From a virus: a stretch of DNA of 28,891 nt. Below the pieces are notes generated by a model that saw only the letters and a list, made by a program, of their open reading frames with translations, did no database searches and had not been told where the DNA came from. The stretch is from positions 1-28,891 of IMG/VR virus record IMGVR_UViG_3300017743_000079. The stretch is one strand, 5' to 3'. This document shows positions 7,103 through 13,687 of this stretch, in pieces (position 1 is the stretch's first letter; every line of letters begins with the position of its first letter). The position numbers and the translations under genes are program-made.

Positions 7103-7521
7103 TAGGCAACCAACTTGATGTCAATGTAGTGTGAACGATGGAAGTAGTCAGTCATCGAATCATCTTCACAGAAGAAATCTTCACCTTCCATTGCGTCTTT
7201 CAACTCAGTCAAAAACGCAGTACCTTTCTCACCGTAGTTCTCACTGATCCAGTACTCGTTGACATTGTGATCCCACTTGCGGTATTCTTCCATCACCGAC
7301 TTGGGTTCAAAGGTGTAGTGATTGAACTCACGTTTGCGAACCTTCTCTGGATGCATCTGAACATCAATGTACTCTTCCATGATGTCATCAGCACCTTTGA
7401 CTTTCGCAACCAAAGTACTGTAGTGATTAACACTCAAGGATACCTTGTATCCGTACTTCTTACAAACTGCTTTGATCGCAGGAGCAAGTTTCTTTTTATC
7501 TTCTTGACTAACATATGCCAT
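7102..7521 (-). CDS. Conserved phage protein (139 aa), unknown function
   Basis: The start is ATG 7521 (MAYVSQEDKKKLAPAIKAVC) with AAAGG upstream; a TTG two codons earlier is less likely. The N-terminal block YVSQEDKKKLAPAIKAV...YG(Y/M)KxSxxVxxHSTL is one I recognise from many unrelated phages. The C-terminal part is acidic and ends in YFHRSHYIDIKLV. No catalytic residues are evident. The gene is first after the strong promoter P2, so it is likely expressed early at a high level. Confidence 0.72.
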   Translation of the reverse strand: MAYVSQEDKKKLAPAIKAVCKKYGYKVSLSVNHYSTLVAKVKGADDIMEEYIDVQMHPEKVRKREFNHYTFEPKSVMEEYRKWDHNVNEYWISENYGEKGTAFLTELKDAMEGEDFFCEDDSMTDYFHRSHYIDIKLVA

Positions 7522-7535
7522 AATCAATTACCTTT

Positions 7536-7583
7536 CTCATTATCAATACAAGTATTATACAACACTCAACATCCTTTGTCAAG
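7536..7583 (-). repeat. 48-bp promoter repeat, copy 2
   Basis: This segment matches 3585-3632 at 44 of 48 positions and contains promoter P2 plus the first transcribed bases. Copies lie about 3.9 kb apart in the same orientation. Confidence 0.85.
7554..7582 (-). promoter_or_regulatory. Consensus sigma-70 promoter P2
   Basis: TTGACA (7577-7582) and TATAAT (7554-7559) on the minus strand are separated by exactly 17 bases. It lies between the 115-aa gene and the 139-aa gene and should drive the block of small genes from 7521 downward. Confidence 0.9.
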
Positions 7584-7590
7584 TGTTTTT

Positions 7591-7938
7591 TTATGCAAGT
7601 TGCACATTTAATTGGTTTTCAAGGATCATTCGGACTCGTTCACGGTCAAGTGAATCACCGTCACCCCAAGTGGTCACATCGTTCAGAGACATCATGTATC
7701 GTTTGATTGCTTCTTCTTGTTGACTCACAGTCGCAAAGTTCTCTTTGTCAGCATAGAGACCATTCTCACCATAGAAACTGTCAACATACTGTTGAAACTC
7801 AATCATCATTGGTTTCTTCAACCACTCTTCAAGTGGCATATGGTTCTTCAACTCCCAGAAGTGTTTATCGGGGATTGAGTAGGTTTGAGACTCTGCAACA
7901 AAGGCAGTTCCATCATTAAACTCAACATAATTTATCAT
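7591..7938 (-). CDS. Hypothetical phage protein (115 aa) behind promoter P3
   Basis: The protein begins MINYVEFNDGTAFVAESQTY and is mostly polar, with an acidic middle and a helical C-terminus (RVRMILENQLNVQLA). No Cys cluster, transmembrane segment or catalytic motif is visible. It is alone between two strong sigma-70 promoters (P3 upstream, P2 downstream), which suggests high early expression. Function unknown. Confidence 0.62.
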   Translation of the reverse strand: MINYVEFNDGTAFVAESQTYSIPDKHFWELKNHMPLEEWLKKPMMIEFQQYVDSFYGENGLYADKENFATVSQQEEAIKRYMMSLNDVTTWGDGDSLDRERVRMILENQLNVQLA

Positions 7939-7971
7939 AATTTTCTCTCTCTTTTTTGACTTTACCTTGTT

Positions 7972-8000
7972 ATTATAACGAGACTGACACCTTTTGTCAA
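7972..8000 (-). promoter_or_regulatory. Consensus sigma-70 promoter P3
   Basis: TTGACA (7995-8000) and TATAAT (7972-7977) on the minus strand with a 17-base spacer. Its flanks differ from P1 and P2, so it is an independent promoter. It precedes the 115-aa gene and probably marks the start of the early block. Confidence 0.9.
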
Positions 8001-8010
8001 GCGTTTTCTT

Positions 8011-8415
8011 TCACTTTTTTATGTGTTTTGAGTGTATTTTACACCCGATGAACTCGTTATAATACTCATCTGAGAGTAGAACATCGTACTCGAATTGTAG
8101 TTTTGCTTCGTAATAGGAACACTCACCTTTGGTACGACACAGTCTTAGAACGGTTCTCTGGAAGTCCTGACCCCCTTCTACGAGGGTTTTTACCTGTTCC
8201 GAGGAACCATAGTAGTCCCTCCAGTCAGACTGGACTTTGGTGCGTTTGCGTCTTTTTCTTGTTTTTGTGACAGGGAGTATCTTGGGTTTCCAGAAGAACT
8301 TCTTACCAATATACTTTTTACCAGTGCTCAACTCGGTCAAGCAGTAGACGAATCCTTGGTATTGCTCCAAGAACTCTTCATCGGGTTCAAACTCTTTATC
8401 TTCGTATATCCACAT
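8011..8415 (-). CDS. GIY-YIG nuclease-like protein (134 aa)
   Basis: The fold signature appears as GFVYCL (21-26) and KYIGKK (34-39), a variant of the GIY...YIG pair. It is followed by a basic stretch (KTRKRRKRTK), DWRDYYGSS (64-72), and a C-terminal SYYEAKLQFEYD with E103 as a candidate metal ligand. Length is that of a stand-alone catalytic domain with no DNA-binding tail, so it is less likely to be an active homing enzyme. Related proteins are common in T4-like marine phages. Its ATG follows the 2OG oxygenase stop by 12 bases with no clear ribosome binding site. Confidence 0.72.
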   Translation of the reverse strand: MWIYEDKEFEPDEEFLEQYQGFVYCLTELSTGKKYIGKKFFWKPKILPVTKTRKRRKRTKVQSDWRDYYGSSEQVKTLVEGGQDFQRTVLRLCRTKGECSYYEAKLQFEYDVLLSDEYYNEFIGCKIHSKHIKK

Positions 8416-8427
8416 GAAAGTATATAG

Positions 8428-8847
8428 TCATTTATGATACCATGCAACATATACGATTCTACTACCACTTGTCACCTCCTCAACACCGTGGAGTTCATCT
8501 GGTTCATAAAAGACGGTTTCACCTTTCTTCGGTTTGAATACAACTTCCTCAGTTATAGAGTAACCACCCTCATAATCATCGGACAGAAGTGTTATTGCAG
8601 TAATAACATTTCCAGTATCGTAGTGCAAATCACAATAAGCACCTTTACAATACTCTACAAAATAATGTTGTTTTAACTTCTTATCAGATATTTTTCTTGT
8701 GAAGTGATCAGACCCATGTCGTGAACAAACAAAGGTATTCTTCAATAATGAGTCTGTTGCCTCTTGTCCATGCACCAAAACCTCAAGTTCATAAATCTCC
8801 AGAAGATGTTCTATCTCCTCTTTCGAGAAGATAGTTTTTATTTTCAC
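8428..8847 (-). CDS. 2-oxoglutarate/Fe(II)-dependent oxygenase
   Basis: The double-stranded beta-helix metal triad is present: LHYD gives H75-x-D77 and ELHGV gives H120, with R130 in SGSR as the 2-oxoglutarate-binding residue (numbering from the chosen start). The block GDTVFYEP-like (KGETVFYEP) before the distal His is typical of prolyl-4-hydroxylase-like members. The start is taken as GTG 8847, which forms a GTGA overlap with the zinc-ribbon gene; a TTG at 8871 is possible. Such enzymes are frequent in marine phages and may hydroxylate proteins or nucleic acids; the substrate is unknown. Confidence 0.82.
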   Translation of the reverse strand: MKIKTIFSKEEIEHLLEIYELEVLVHGQEATDSLLKNTFVCSRHGSDHFTRKISDKKLKQHYFVEYCKGAYCDLHYDTGNVITAITLLSDDYEGGYSITEEVVFKPKKGETVFYEPDELHGVEEVTSGSRIVYVAWYHK

Positions 8848-8969
8848 ATTGCCACCCCACACATGGGACAAAACTGAGGTTCTTCTTCACAATCCTTTAC
8901 AAGAACCTCAGTCTCCGTCTCGCACAGATGACATTCTAGGGTGTAGGTAATATCATCTTCATCTTCCAC
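8844..8969 (-). CDS. 41-aa zinc-ribbon-like protein between nrdB and the oxygenase
   Basis: A short ORF from GTG 8969 to TGA 8844. The start shares one base with the nrdB stop and the stop overlaps the next start (GTGA), so it fills the gap exactly. The product is acidic and has two CxxC knuckles: CHLC (13-16) and CPMC (34-37), plus a further Cys at 27. This is the spacing of a small zinc ribbon. It may be a metal-binding regulator or an adaptor protein; function unknown. Confidence 0.68.
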   Translation of the reverse strand: MEDEDDITYTLECHLCETETEVLVKDCEEEPQFCPMCGVAM

Positions 8970-9964
8970 TAGGCGGCACAACCTTGACCATCAAGACCAC
9001 ATACTTCGGTGGGTTCATCCCAACCCCATTCACCTTCCATGCCATTCACAGAATATTCGGTTACTCGTTTCTCAAAGAAGTTATCGTGTGATGCACCATT
9101 CAGTACCCAGTCCAACCAAGGTAGTGGATTGTCCTTGACACCGAACTTGGGTTTCATACCCAGTTGTAATAGTCTACGATCAGCAATATGTCGGATGTAC
9201 TGTTTCACATCTTCCTCTGACAGACCTTCGATGTCTCCAGACTTGTATGCGAGTTTGATGAATCGATCTTCCAACTTGACTGCGTTCTTTGCCATCTGGT
9301 AAATCTTAGACTTCAACTCATCGTTCACGATACGAGGATGTTCCTCACAGAACTCACGGAAGAGTTTGGCATTACCCTGTACATGGAGAGTCTCGTCTCG
9401 GATAGACCACTCAACGATTGTACCCATACCTTTCATCTTACCGAATCGTTGGAAGTTCAGTAGCATCACGAATGATGCGAACAGGGACATACCTTCGTTG
9501 AATACAGACTGTGCCAGTACAAGTGCCAGACCAGTGTGAGAGTTGATGTCACCCTCTTTCATAAAGTCGATCTTGTCTGCCATCTCTTTATATTCCATAA
9601 ACGCAGAATGCTCTTCGTCTGGTAGACCCAGTGTATCGTTCAACAGTGCATATGCTCGTTGGTGTACACCTTCACGATTTGCAAAGGATGCCAACATATT
9701 ACGAACCTCGTTGTTCTTGAACTTCGGAATCAATAACTCATGGTAATTCTCACCTACCTGTACATCAGACTGCGTAAACAATCGTAGTACTTGGGTGATA
9801 AACTCTTTCTCTTCTTCGGAGAGTTTGGTTCTCCAGTCTTGGATGTCCTCGGATAATTCTGCCTCATCCTCGACCCAATGAATCTCTTCGTGCTTGGTAG
9901 TTAGTTCCACTGCCCAAGGGTAGAGGAAGGGTTTGTATGTTTTGCTAAAATCTAATAATGCCAT
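8969..9964 (-). CDS. nrdB: Class I ribonucleotide reductase, small (radical) subunit
   Basis: The 331-aa protein has all diiron ligands at the spacing of E. coli NrdB: D67, E98, H101, E157, E191 and H194. The radical tyrosine is present as Y105 in EGVHQRAY. It would generate the tyrosyl radical that the NrdA subunit uses to make deoxynucleotides for phage DNA synthesis. The C-terminal tail is unusual, with two Cys residues (VCGLDGQGCAA). The ATG is preceded by AAGGA at a 9-base distance, just after the iscU stop, so nrdA, iscU and nrdB form one operon. Confidence 0.96.
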   Translation of the reverse strand: MALLDFSKTYKPFLYPWAVELTTKHEEIHWVEDEAELSEDIQDWRTKLSEEEKEFITQVLRLFTQSDVQVGENYHELLIPKFKNNEVRNMLASFANREGVHQRAYALLNDTLGLPDEEHSAFMEYKEMADKIDFMKEGDINSHTGLALVLAQSVFNEGMSLFASFVMLLNFQRFGKMKGMGTIVEWSIRDETLHVQGNAKLFREFCEEHPRIVNDELKSKIYQMAKNAVKLEDRFIKLAYKSGDIEGLSEEDVKQYIRHIADRRLLQLGMKPKFGVKDNPLPWLDWVLNGASHDNFFEKRVTEYSVNGMEGEWGWDEPTEVCGLDGQGCAA

Positions 9965-9967
9965 GTG

Positions 9968-10348
9968 TTATTTCCTTTTATCTTTGTAATCTTTTATTGC
10001 CGCCTTTATCGCATCTTCGGCAAGTACACTACAGTGGATTTTGACTGGTGGTAGTGCGAGTTCTGATGCAATGTCCGTGTTTTTAATATTCCCTGCTTCA
10101 TCAAGATTGCGACCTTTAACCCATTCGGTAAGCAGGGAGGAAGATGCGATAGCACTTCCGCATCCGTAGGTTTTAAATTTAGCATCTTCGATAATTCCAT
10201 TGTCATTCACCTTTATTTGTAGTTGCATAACATCTCCACAAGCAGGAGCACCTACCATGCCTGTTCCAATGTCAGAATCTTGTTTGTTAAATTTTCCTAC
10301 ATTCCTTGGGTTCTCGTAGTGGTCAAGAACCTTCTCTGAGTATGCCAT
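9968..10348 (-). CDS. iscU: IscU-type iron-sulfur cluster scaffold
   Basis: The 126-aa protein is close to bacterial IscU along its whole length. It keeps the three cluster-binding cysteines C37 (APACGD), C63 (YGCGSAIASSS) and C106 (KIHCS), plus D39 and H105. The HscA-recognition motif LPPVK (99-103) is intact, so it could take sulfur from a host IscS and hand clusters on through host HscA/HscB. It has no N- or C-terminal extension. It sits between nrdA and nrdB, with GAGGG at the end of nrdA 7 bases before its ATG. No iscS, hscA or ferredoxin gene is in the window. The high similarity to proteobacterial IscU suggests acquisition from a host. Confidence 0.95.
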   Translation of the reverse strand: MAYSEKVLDHYENPRNVGKFNKQDSDIGTGMVGAPACGDVMQLQIKVNDNGIIEDAKFKTYGCGSAIASSSLLTEWVKGRNLDEAGNIKNTDIASELALPPVKIHCSVLAEDAIKAAIKDYKDKRK

Positions 10349-10351
10349 CTG

Positions 10352-12340
10352 CTAACCCTCGCAAGCACGACATTCGTCAGTTTCTCCAGTTTCTAATGGT
10401 CGGTCTAGATATGCCATTAGTTCTTCATAACCACCTACATATTCACCTTCGATATAAATCTGCGGTACAGTCTTGACCTCTCGACCAGTAACCTCTCTCG
10501 CAGTCTTGCCAATATCGGCAAGGTCAATCTTGTCAAATGGAATCCCTCTCAACTTGAGTTCCTCCATTGCCATTGCACAGAAAGGACAGTTGCCCTTGGT
10601 GTAGACGATTGACCGAGTATCACCTTGTAATGCAACTCGTTCTACTTTCTCCGATACATTTTCGGCACGTTGCTTTGCTTCGGTACGGAGATAGTACAGA
10701 CCTTTCAGTCCTTCTCTCCATGCTTTGAGATGTACCTTATTTACATAGGACTTCTCTGCACCCGATGGGAAGAATAAGTTTACACTCTGCCCTTGACAAA
10801 TGTAGGGTTGTCTTTCGGATGCGTGGGTAACAACCCAGTTCATATCCAACTCAGCGGCAGTCTTGTAGATTGCCTTCTCACCTTCGGTCAGAAACGGTAG
10901 ATGTTGTACCGATCCTTTATTGGTGATAATAGATGTCCAGTTGGACTGGTTGTTCTCACCCTTCTCATCCAAGAGTCGAGTCAAGTACTTGTTTTTCACA
11001 AGGAATGATCCTGCTCTTGTACGATGGGTATATGCGTTTGCCTTCATCGGTTCGATAGAAGGACTTGTTGATAGAATCACACCAGACGAGGCATTAGGTG
11101 CAATCGCAAGAAGATGGGCATTCCTTCTTCCAGTTCCCTCTCCATCGGGATACTCTCCTCTTTCTTTCGCAAGCAGTTTTGTCTCTGCGACTGCCTCAGA
11201 GTTGATGTGTTTGAATACGACTTTATTGATCTCTCTTGCCGATTCAGATTCCCATGCGACTCCATGTTTTTGTAACAAGGAATGGAATCCCATTGCTCCG
11301 AGTCCAATGCTTCGTTCTTGCTTTGCAGAATACTTTGCTCTTGGTATAGTGTCTGGTGCTTCGTTGATGAAGTACTCCAGAACATTATCCAACATCCTAA
11401 TAATATCCCGAACAATGCTCGTGTCTTTCCACTCATCATAATACTCTAGATTGAGAGAAGATAGGCAACAAACGGCAGTACGGTCTCCATCTGTGGGCAG
11501 ATGTATCTCATTGCATAAATTTGAACCATGAATCTTTAATCCTTTATCTTTTAGTGATTGGGGTAGTGCTTTGTTTGCCGTATCGATGAAGTTCAGATAT
11601 GGTTCACCTGTACGGAATCTTGTTTCAAGAATGCGTTCCCACAGTTTACGAGCAGGGATCGTTTCTTTTACAGTGTCATCCTTGGGGTCTCGCAAACTCC
11701 AATCAAAACCCATAGACACACAGTCCATGAACTCGTCAGAAATGTTGATTGCGTTGTGTAGGTTCAGTGCCTTTCGTTGCACATCACCAGTAGGTACTCT
11801 GAGATTTAGAAATTCAATAATGTCTGGATGACTGACATCCATGTAGGCGGCATACGAACCCTTCCGAGTCTTACCCTGTCTGTATGCGATCATGTCGGCA
11901 TCTACAGTATGAAGAAAAGGAATCGGTCCCGGTGCAATGTCGGATACTGTCCGAACATCTGACCAGTGACCACCTACACCACCACCATAGACAGACAACC
12001 ATCTCAACTCAGATGAGTGACCGATCAATCCTTCTAGGGTATCTGGAACATAGGTTAGGAAACAAGAGATGGGCATCCCTTTGCTTTTCATGTCGTGTCC
12101 ATTGGGTGCATTCGATAGAACTGGTGATGCAAACATGAACCATTTGTTTGAGACATAATCATAGAGACGTTGTGCTAATGCATCATCCATCTCATCTCGG
12201 TATTTACTCCATGCTTTACTTGCTCTTGCGAAACCCTCTTGTGGACTCTTCTCATAATCATTTAGGTAGAAATCTTTTAACATTCCTACTGCGTATTCTG
12301 CTAGTAGGTCGTCTTTCTTCTTATCAATTTTTAGGGTCAT
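10352..12340 (-). CDS. nrdA: Class I ribonucleotide reductase, large subunit with inserted glutaredoxin domain
   Basis: From ATG 12340 the protein is 662 aa; the open frame extends upstream to 12427, but that part lies over the promoter. Catalytic residues are present: C93 (MPISCFL), N274-C276-E278 (SNLCNEI), C291/C292, and the tyrosine pair in GLYYLRT (Y549, Y550). There is no N-terminal ATP-cone. Residues about 577-648 form a glutaredoxin domain with active site CPFC (585-588), TVP (624-626) and a GGY turn. The chain then ends in CRACEG (C657, C660), the swinging redox tail of NrdA. The glutaredoxin is therefore inserted just before the tail it should reduce. First gene of the nrdA-iscU-nrdB operon. 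Confidence 0.95.
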   Translation of the reverse strand: MTLKIDKKKDDLLAEYAVGMLKDFYLNDYEKSPQEGFARASKAWSKYRDEMDDALAQRLYDYVSNKWFMFASPVLSNAPNGHDMKSKGMPISCFLTYVPDTLEGLIGHSSELRWLSVYGGGVGGHWSDVRTVSDIAPGPIPFLHTVDADMIAYRQGKTRKGSYAAYMDVSHPDIIEFLNLRVPTGDVQRKALNLHNAINISDEFMDCVSMGFDWSLRDPKDDTVKETIPARKLWERILETRFRTGEPYLNFIDTANKALPQSLKDKGLKIHGSNLCNEIHLPTDGDRTAVCCLSSLNLEYYDEWKDTSIVRDIIRMLDNVLEYFINEAPDTIPRAKYSAKQERSIGLGAMGFHSLLQKHGVAWESESAREINKVVFKHINSEAVAETKLLAKERGEYPDGEGTGRRNAHLLAIAPNASSGVILSTSPSIEPMKANAYTHRTRAGSFLVKNKYLTRLLDEKGENNQSNWTSIITNKGSVQHLPFLTEGEKAIYKTAAELDMNWVVTHASERQPYICQGQSVNLFFPSGAEKSYVNKVHLKAWREGLKGLYYLRTEAKQRAENVSEKVERVALQGDTRSIVYTKGNCPFCAMAMEELKLRGIPFDKIDLADIGKTAREVTGREVKTVPQIYIEGEYVGGYEELMAYLDRPLETGETDECRACEG

Positions 12341-12379
12341 ATTGTCTTTTCCATAGGGTATAATTTTTCGGAGGGTAAT

Positions 12380-12406
12380 ATTATATATACCCTTTCGTTT
12401 TTTCAA
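12380..12406 (-). promoter_or_regulatory. Likely nrdA promoter
   Basis: On the minus strand, TTGAAA (12401-12406) and TATAAT (12380-12385) have a 15-base spacer; reading the -10 as TAATAT gives 17. The -10 lies in the loop of a hairpin with GGGTA/TACCC arms (12373-12392). The leader to the ATG at 12340 is about 35-40 bases and contains TACCCTATGG again. Strength should be moderate. Confidence 0.6.
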
Positions 12407-12415
12407 GTATGCTAT

Positions 12416-12437
12416 TATACCCCACAAAGGGGGTATA
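12416..12437 (-). promoter_or_regulatory. Hairpin between holin and nrdA
   Basis: A perfect 8-bp inverted repeat (TATACCCC, six-base loop, GGGGTATA) sits 20 bases past the holin stop and just before the nrdA promoter. No T-run follows on the minus strand, so it is either a weak terminator, an RNA-end-protecting hairpin or an operator. The GGGTATA core recurs four more times, in both orientations, within the next 80 bases. Confidence 0.5.
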
Positions 12438-12456
12438 TGTCAAGAAATATTTTAGT

Positions 12457-12918
12457 CTATTTTGACCGTGCTTTTTCTACTGCACGAGAACCAAACCAGA
12501 ATGACATGATGGCGGCAAAGATTGCCTTGGTGTCATCATCCCATAGGATGTTGATTGATTCTGCAACTGACTTGCCCTCTTCCATTGCTTGCATCAGAAG
12601 AGTATATTCGATTGCACAGAACAGACCAAAAAAGGCATAGGTGATTACTGGTCGTACAGACTTCTGTAGTCCTGCAATAATGCCTGTTGATTGGTTGATT
12701 GAGATGTCATGTTGAATCAGACGATCATGCTCTTTGTCAGCACCCATCTGTTCATACATTTTTATTTCATGGTCAAATCCAGCGGCACGGAGTTCTGCCA
12801 TCTTCTCCATCTTCTGGAGTTCAAATTTGTTGTTTGCTTTTGTTTTAAAGTGATCGGTGATAGCAGGAACAACAGAACCTCCAAACCCCAATACACTGCC
12901 TAATAATCCACTTAGCAC
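12457..12918 (-). CDS. Holin-like membrane protein (3TM type)
   Basis: The 153-aa protein starts MLSGLLGSVLGFGGSVVPAI, a Gly-rich hydrophobic segment. It continues with a long charged helix (about 25-75) and ends with two hydrophobic segments: VITYAFFGLFCAIEYTLLM and AIFAAIMSFWFGSRAVEK. This matches the 3TM phage holin family (PF11351 type). Holins make the membrane hole that lets the endolysin reach the cell wall. The start is GTG at 12918 with GAGG 9 bases before it. Genes upstream are late-type, downstream is the nrdA promoter. Confidence 0.78.
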   Translation of the reverse strand: MLSGLLGSVLGFGGSVVPAITDHFKTKANNKFELQKMEKMAELRAAGFDHEIKMYEQMGADKEHDRLIQHDISINQSTGIIAGLQKSVRPVITYAFFGLFCAIEYTLLMQAMEEGKSVAESINILWDDDTKAIFAAIMSFWFGSRAVEKARSK

Positions 12919-12920
12919 AA

Positions 12921-13067
12921 TTATTTACCTCGTTTAATTACATTTGGTTTTTCTTTCTTTTTCTTCTTGAGATGAACTGGCACAATCTTTTCTGGATTGT
13001 CTCCTGCTCCTGCAACTGAGGCAGTTGATGTCATCTCCTCATAGAAGTCTTTGAAACCTTTTCTCAT
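12921..13067 (-). CDS. 48-aa basic phage protein
   Basis: A short ORF from ATG 13067 to TAA 12921. It overlaps the stop of the 197-aa gene by four bases (ATGA) and ends two bases before the holin start. It begins MRKGFKDFYEEMTSTASVAG and ends with a very Lys-rich tail (HLKKKKKEK). Small proteins with this F-x-x-FxEE start and basic tail occur in T4-like marine phages, where they are probably virion-associated. The role is unknown. Confidence 0.65.
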   Translation of the reverse strand: MRKGFKDFYEEMTSTASVAGAGDNPEKIVPVHLKKKKKEKPNVIKRGK

Positions 13068-13657
13068 CGGGTGATCTCCCCTGTAGTGAAATACACTTCT
13101 GCCTGTGATGCAACGTGTACTCCTTTGTAAATGTCGATGCCCAAAATCTCATCAAAGGGGAATGTATCTTCTAGTACCCTTATCTTATCGTCTTTGTGTA
13201 CTTCTCTACACAGACCATTTATTGTATCGTGTTTGATACGATATATTCCCGGTGATAGTTGTTTATCTTCCAAGACAAACCACTGTGAATTTTCAGCAAG
13301 GCAATCTAAGATGTCGATGCCTGTCTCTGCGTGTATCTTGTCTAGATTCTTATCAGACAGTTCACCATGCTCTTTGATCAGTGCAAGTGCCGCTCCATAC
13401 CTTGCGACCACAGACTGACCTCCCGGTGCCTTTGCCATGATCTTCTTTAAATTGAATACCAATCGATGAAAGGGTGTATAATGAGAACGATATGCTTCAC
13501 GGTCATCAGTACTATTCGTATTGAAGTCCTTGCGTTTTTTTCCGTTCTCGTCAATAATCCCTGCCTTGAATGCTTCGGTATCCGTGATCGGAGTAACCAA
13601 CAATTTCAAGAATCGAATCGTGTATACGAGGTCTGCCGCTGTCTTTAGTAATCCCAT
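13064..13657 (-). CDS. Conserved T4-like marine phage protein (197 aa), probably virion-associated
   Basis: The start is taken as ATG 13657 (MGLLKTAADLVYTIRFLKLL); a TTG at 13675 would place the late promoter inside the coding region. The N-terminal part has the block VTPITDTEAFKAGIIDENGK, with FHRLVFNLKKI and GGQSVVARYGAALALIKEH further on. This arrangement is familiar from marine T4-like genomes, where the protein is annotated as structural or unknown. The C-terminal half looks beta-rich. The late promoter immediately upstream supports a late, virion-related role. Confidence 0.7.
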   Translation of the reverse strand: MGLLKTAADLVYTIRFLKLLVTPITDTEAFKAGIIDENGKKRKDFNTNSTDDREAYRSHYTPFHRLVFNLKKIMAKAPGGQSVVARYGAALALIKEHGELSDKNLDKIHAETGIDILDCLAENSQWFVLEDKQLSPGIYRIKHDTINGLCREVHKDDKIRVLEDTFPFDEILGIDIYKGVHVASQAEVYFTTGEITR

Positions 13658-13662
13658 AGTTC

Positions 13663-13670
13663 TATTTATA
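13663..13670 (-). promoter_or_regulatory. T4-type late promoter octamer
   Basis: TATAAATA on the minus strand, in the 30-base gap between the asparagine-synthetase-like gene and the 197-aa gene. With T4 geometry, transcription would start at or beside the ATG at 13657, giving a leader of almost no length. Either the message is leaderless or the promoter is not used in the T4 way. Confidence 0.65.
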
Positions 13671-13687
13671 CTCAAAAAGTCTTTCAG

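Noticed and set aside
8011-8415. GIY-YIG protein as an inserted homing endonuclease.
   Set aside because: The gene has no DNA-binding tail, does not interrupt another gene and no intron ends are seen; it looks like a fixed phage gene.
10920-11441. A 173-aa plus-strand frame.
   Set aside because: Antisense to nrdA, where catalytic residues are conserved in the minus frame.
12341-12427. A 29-residue N-terminal extension of NrdA.
   Set aside because: It would be coded over the promoter and hairpin region and lacks similarity to the NrdA start; ATG 12340 has a GGA element upstream and fits the family.
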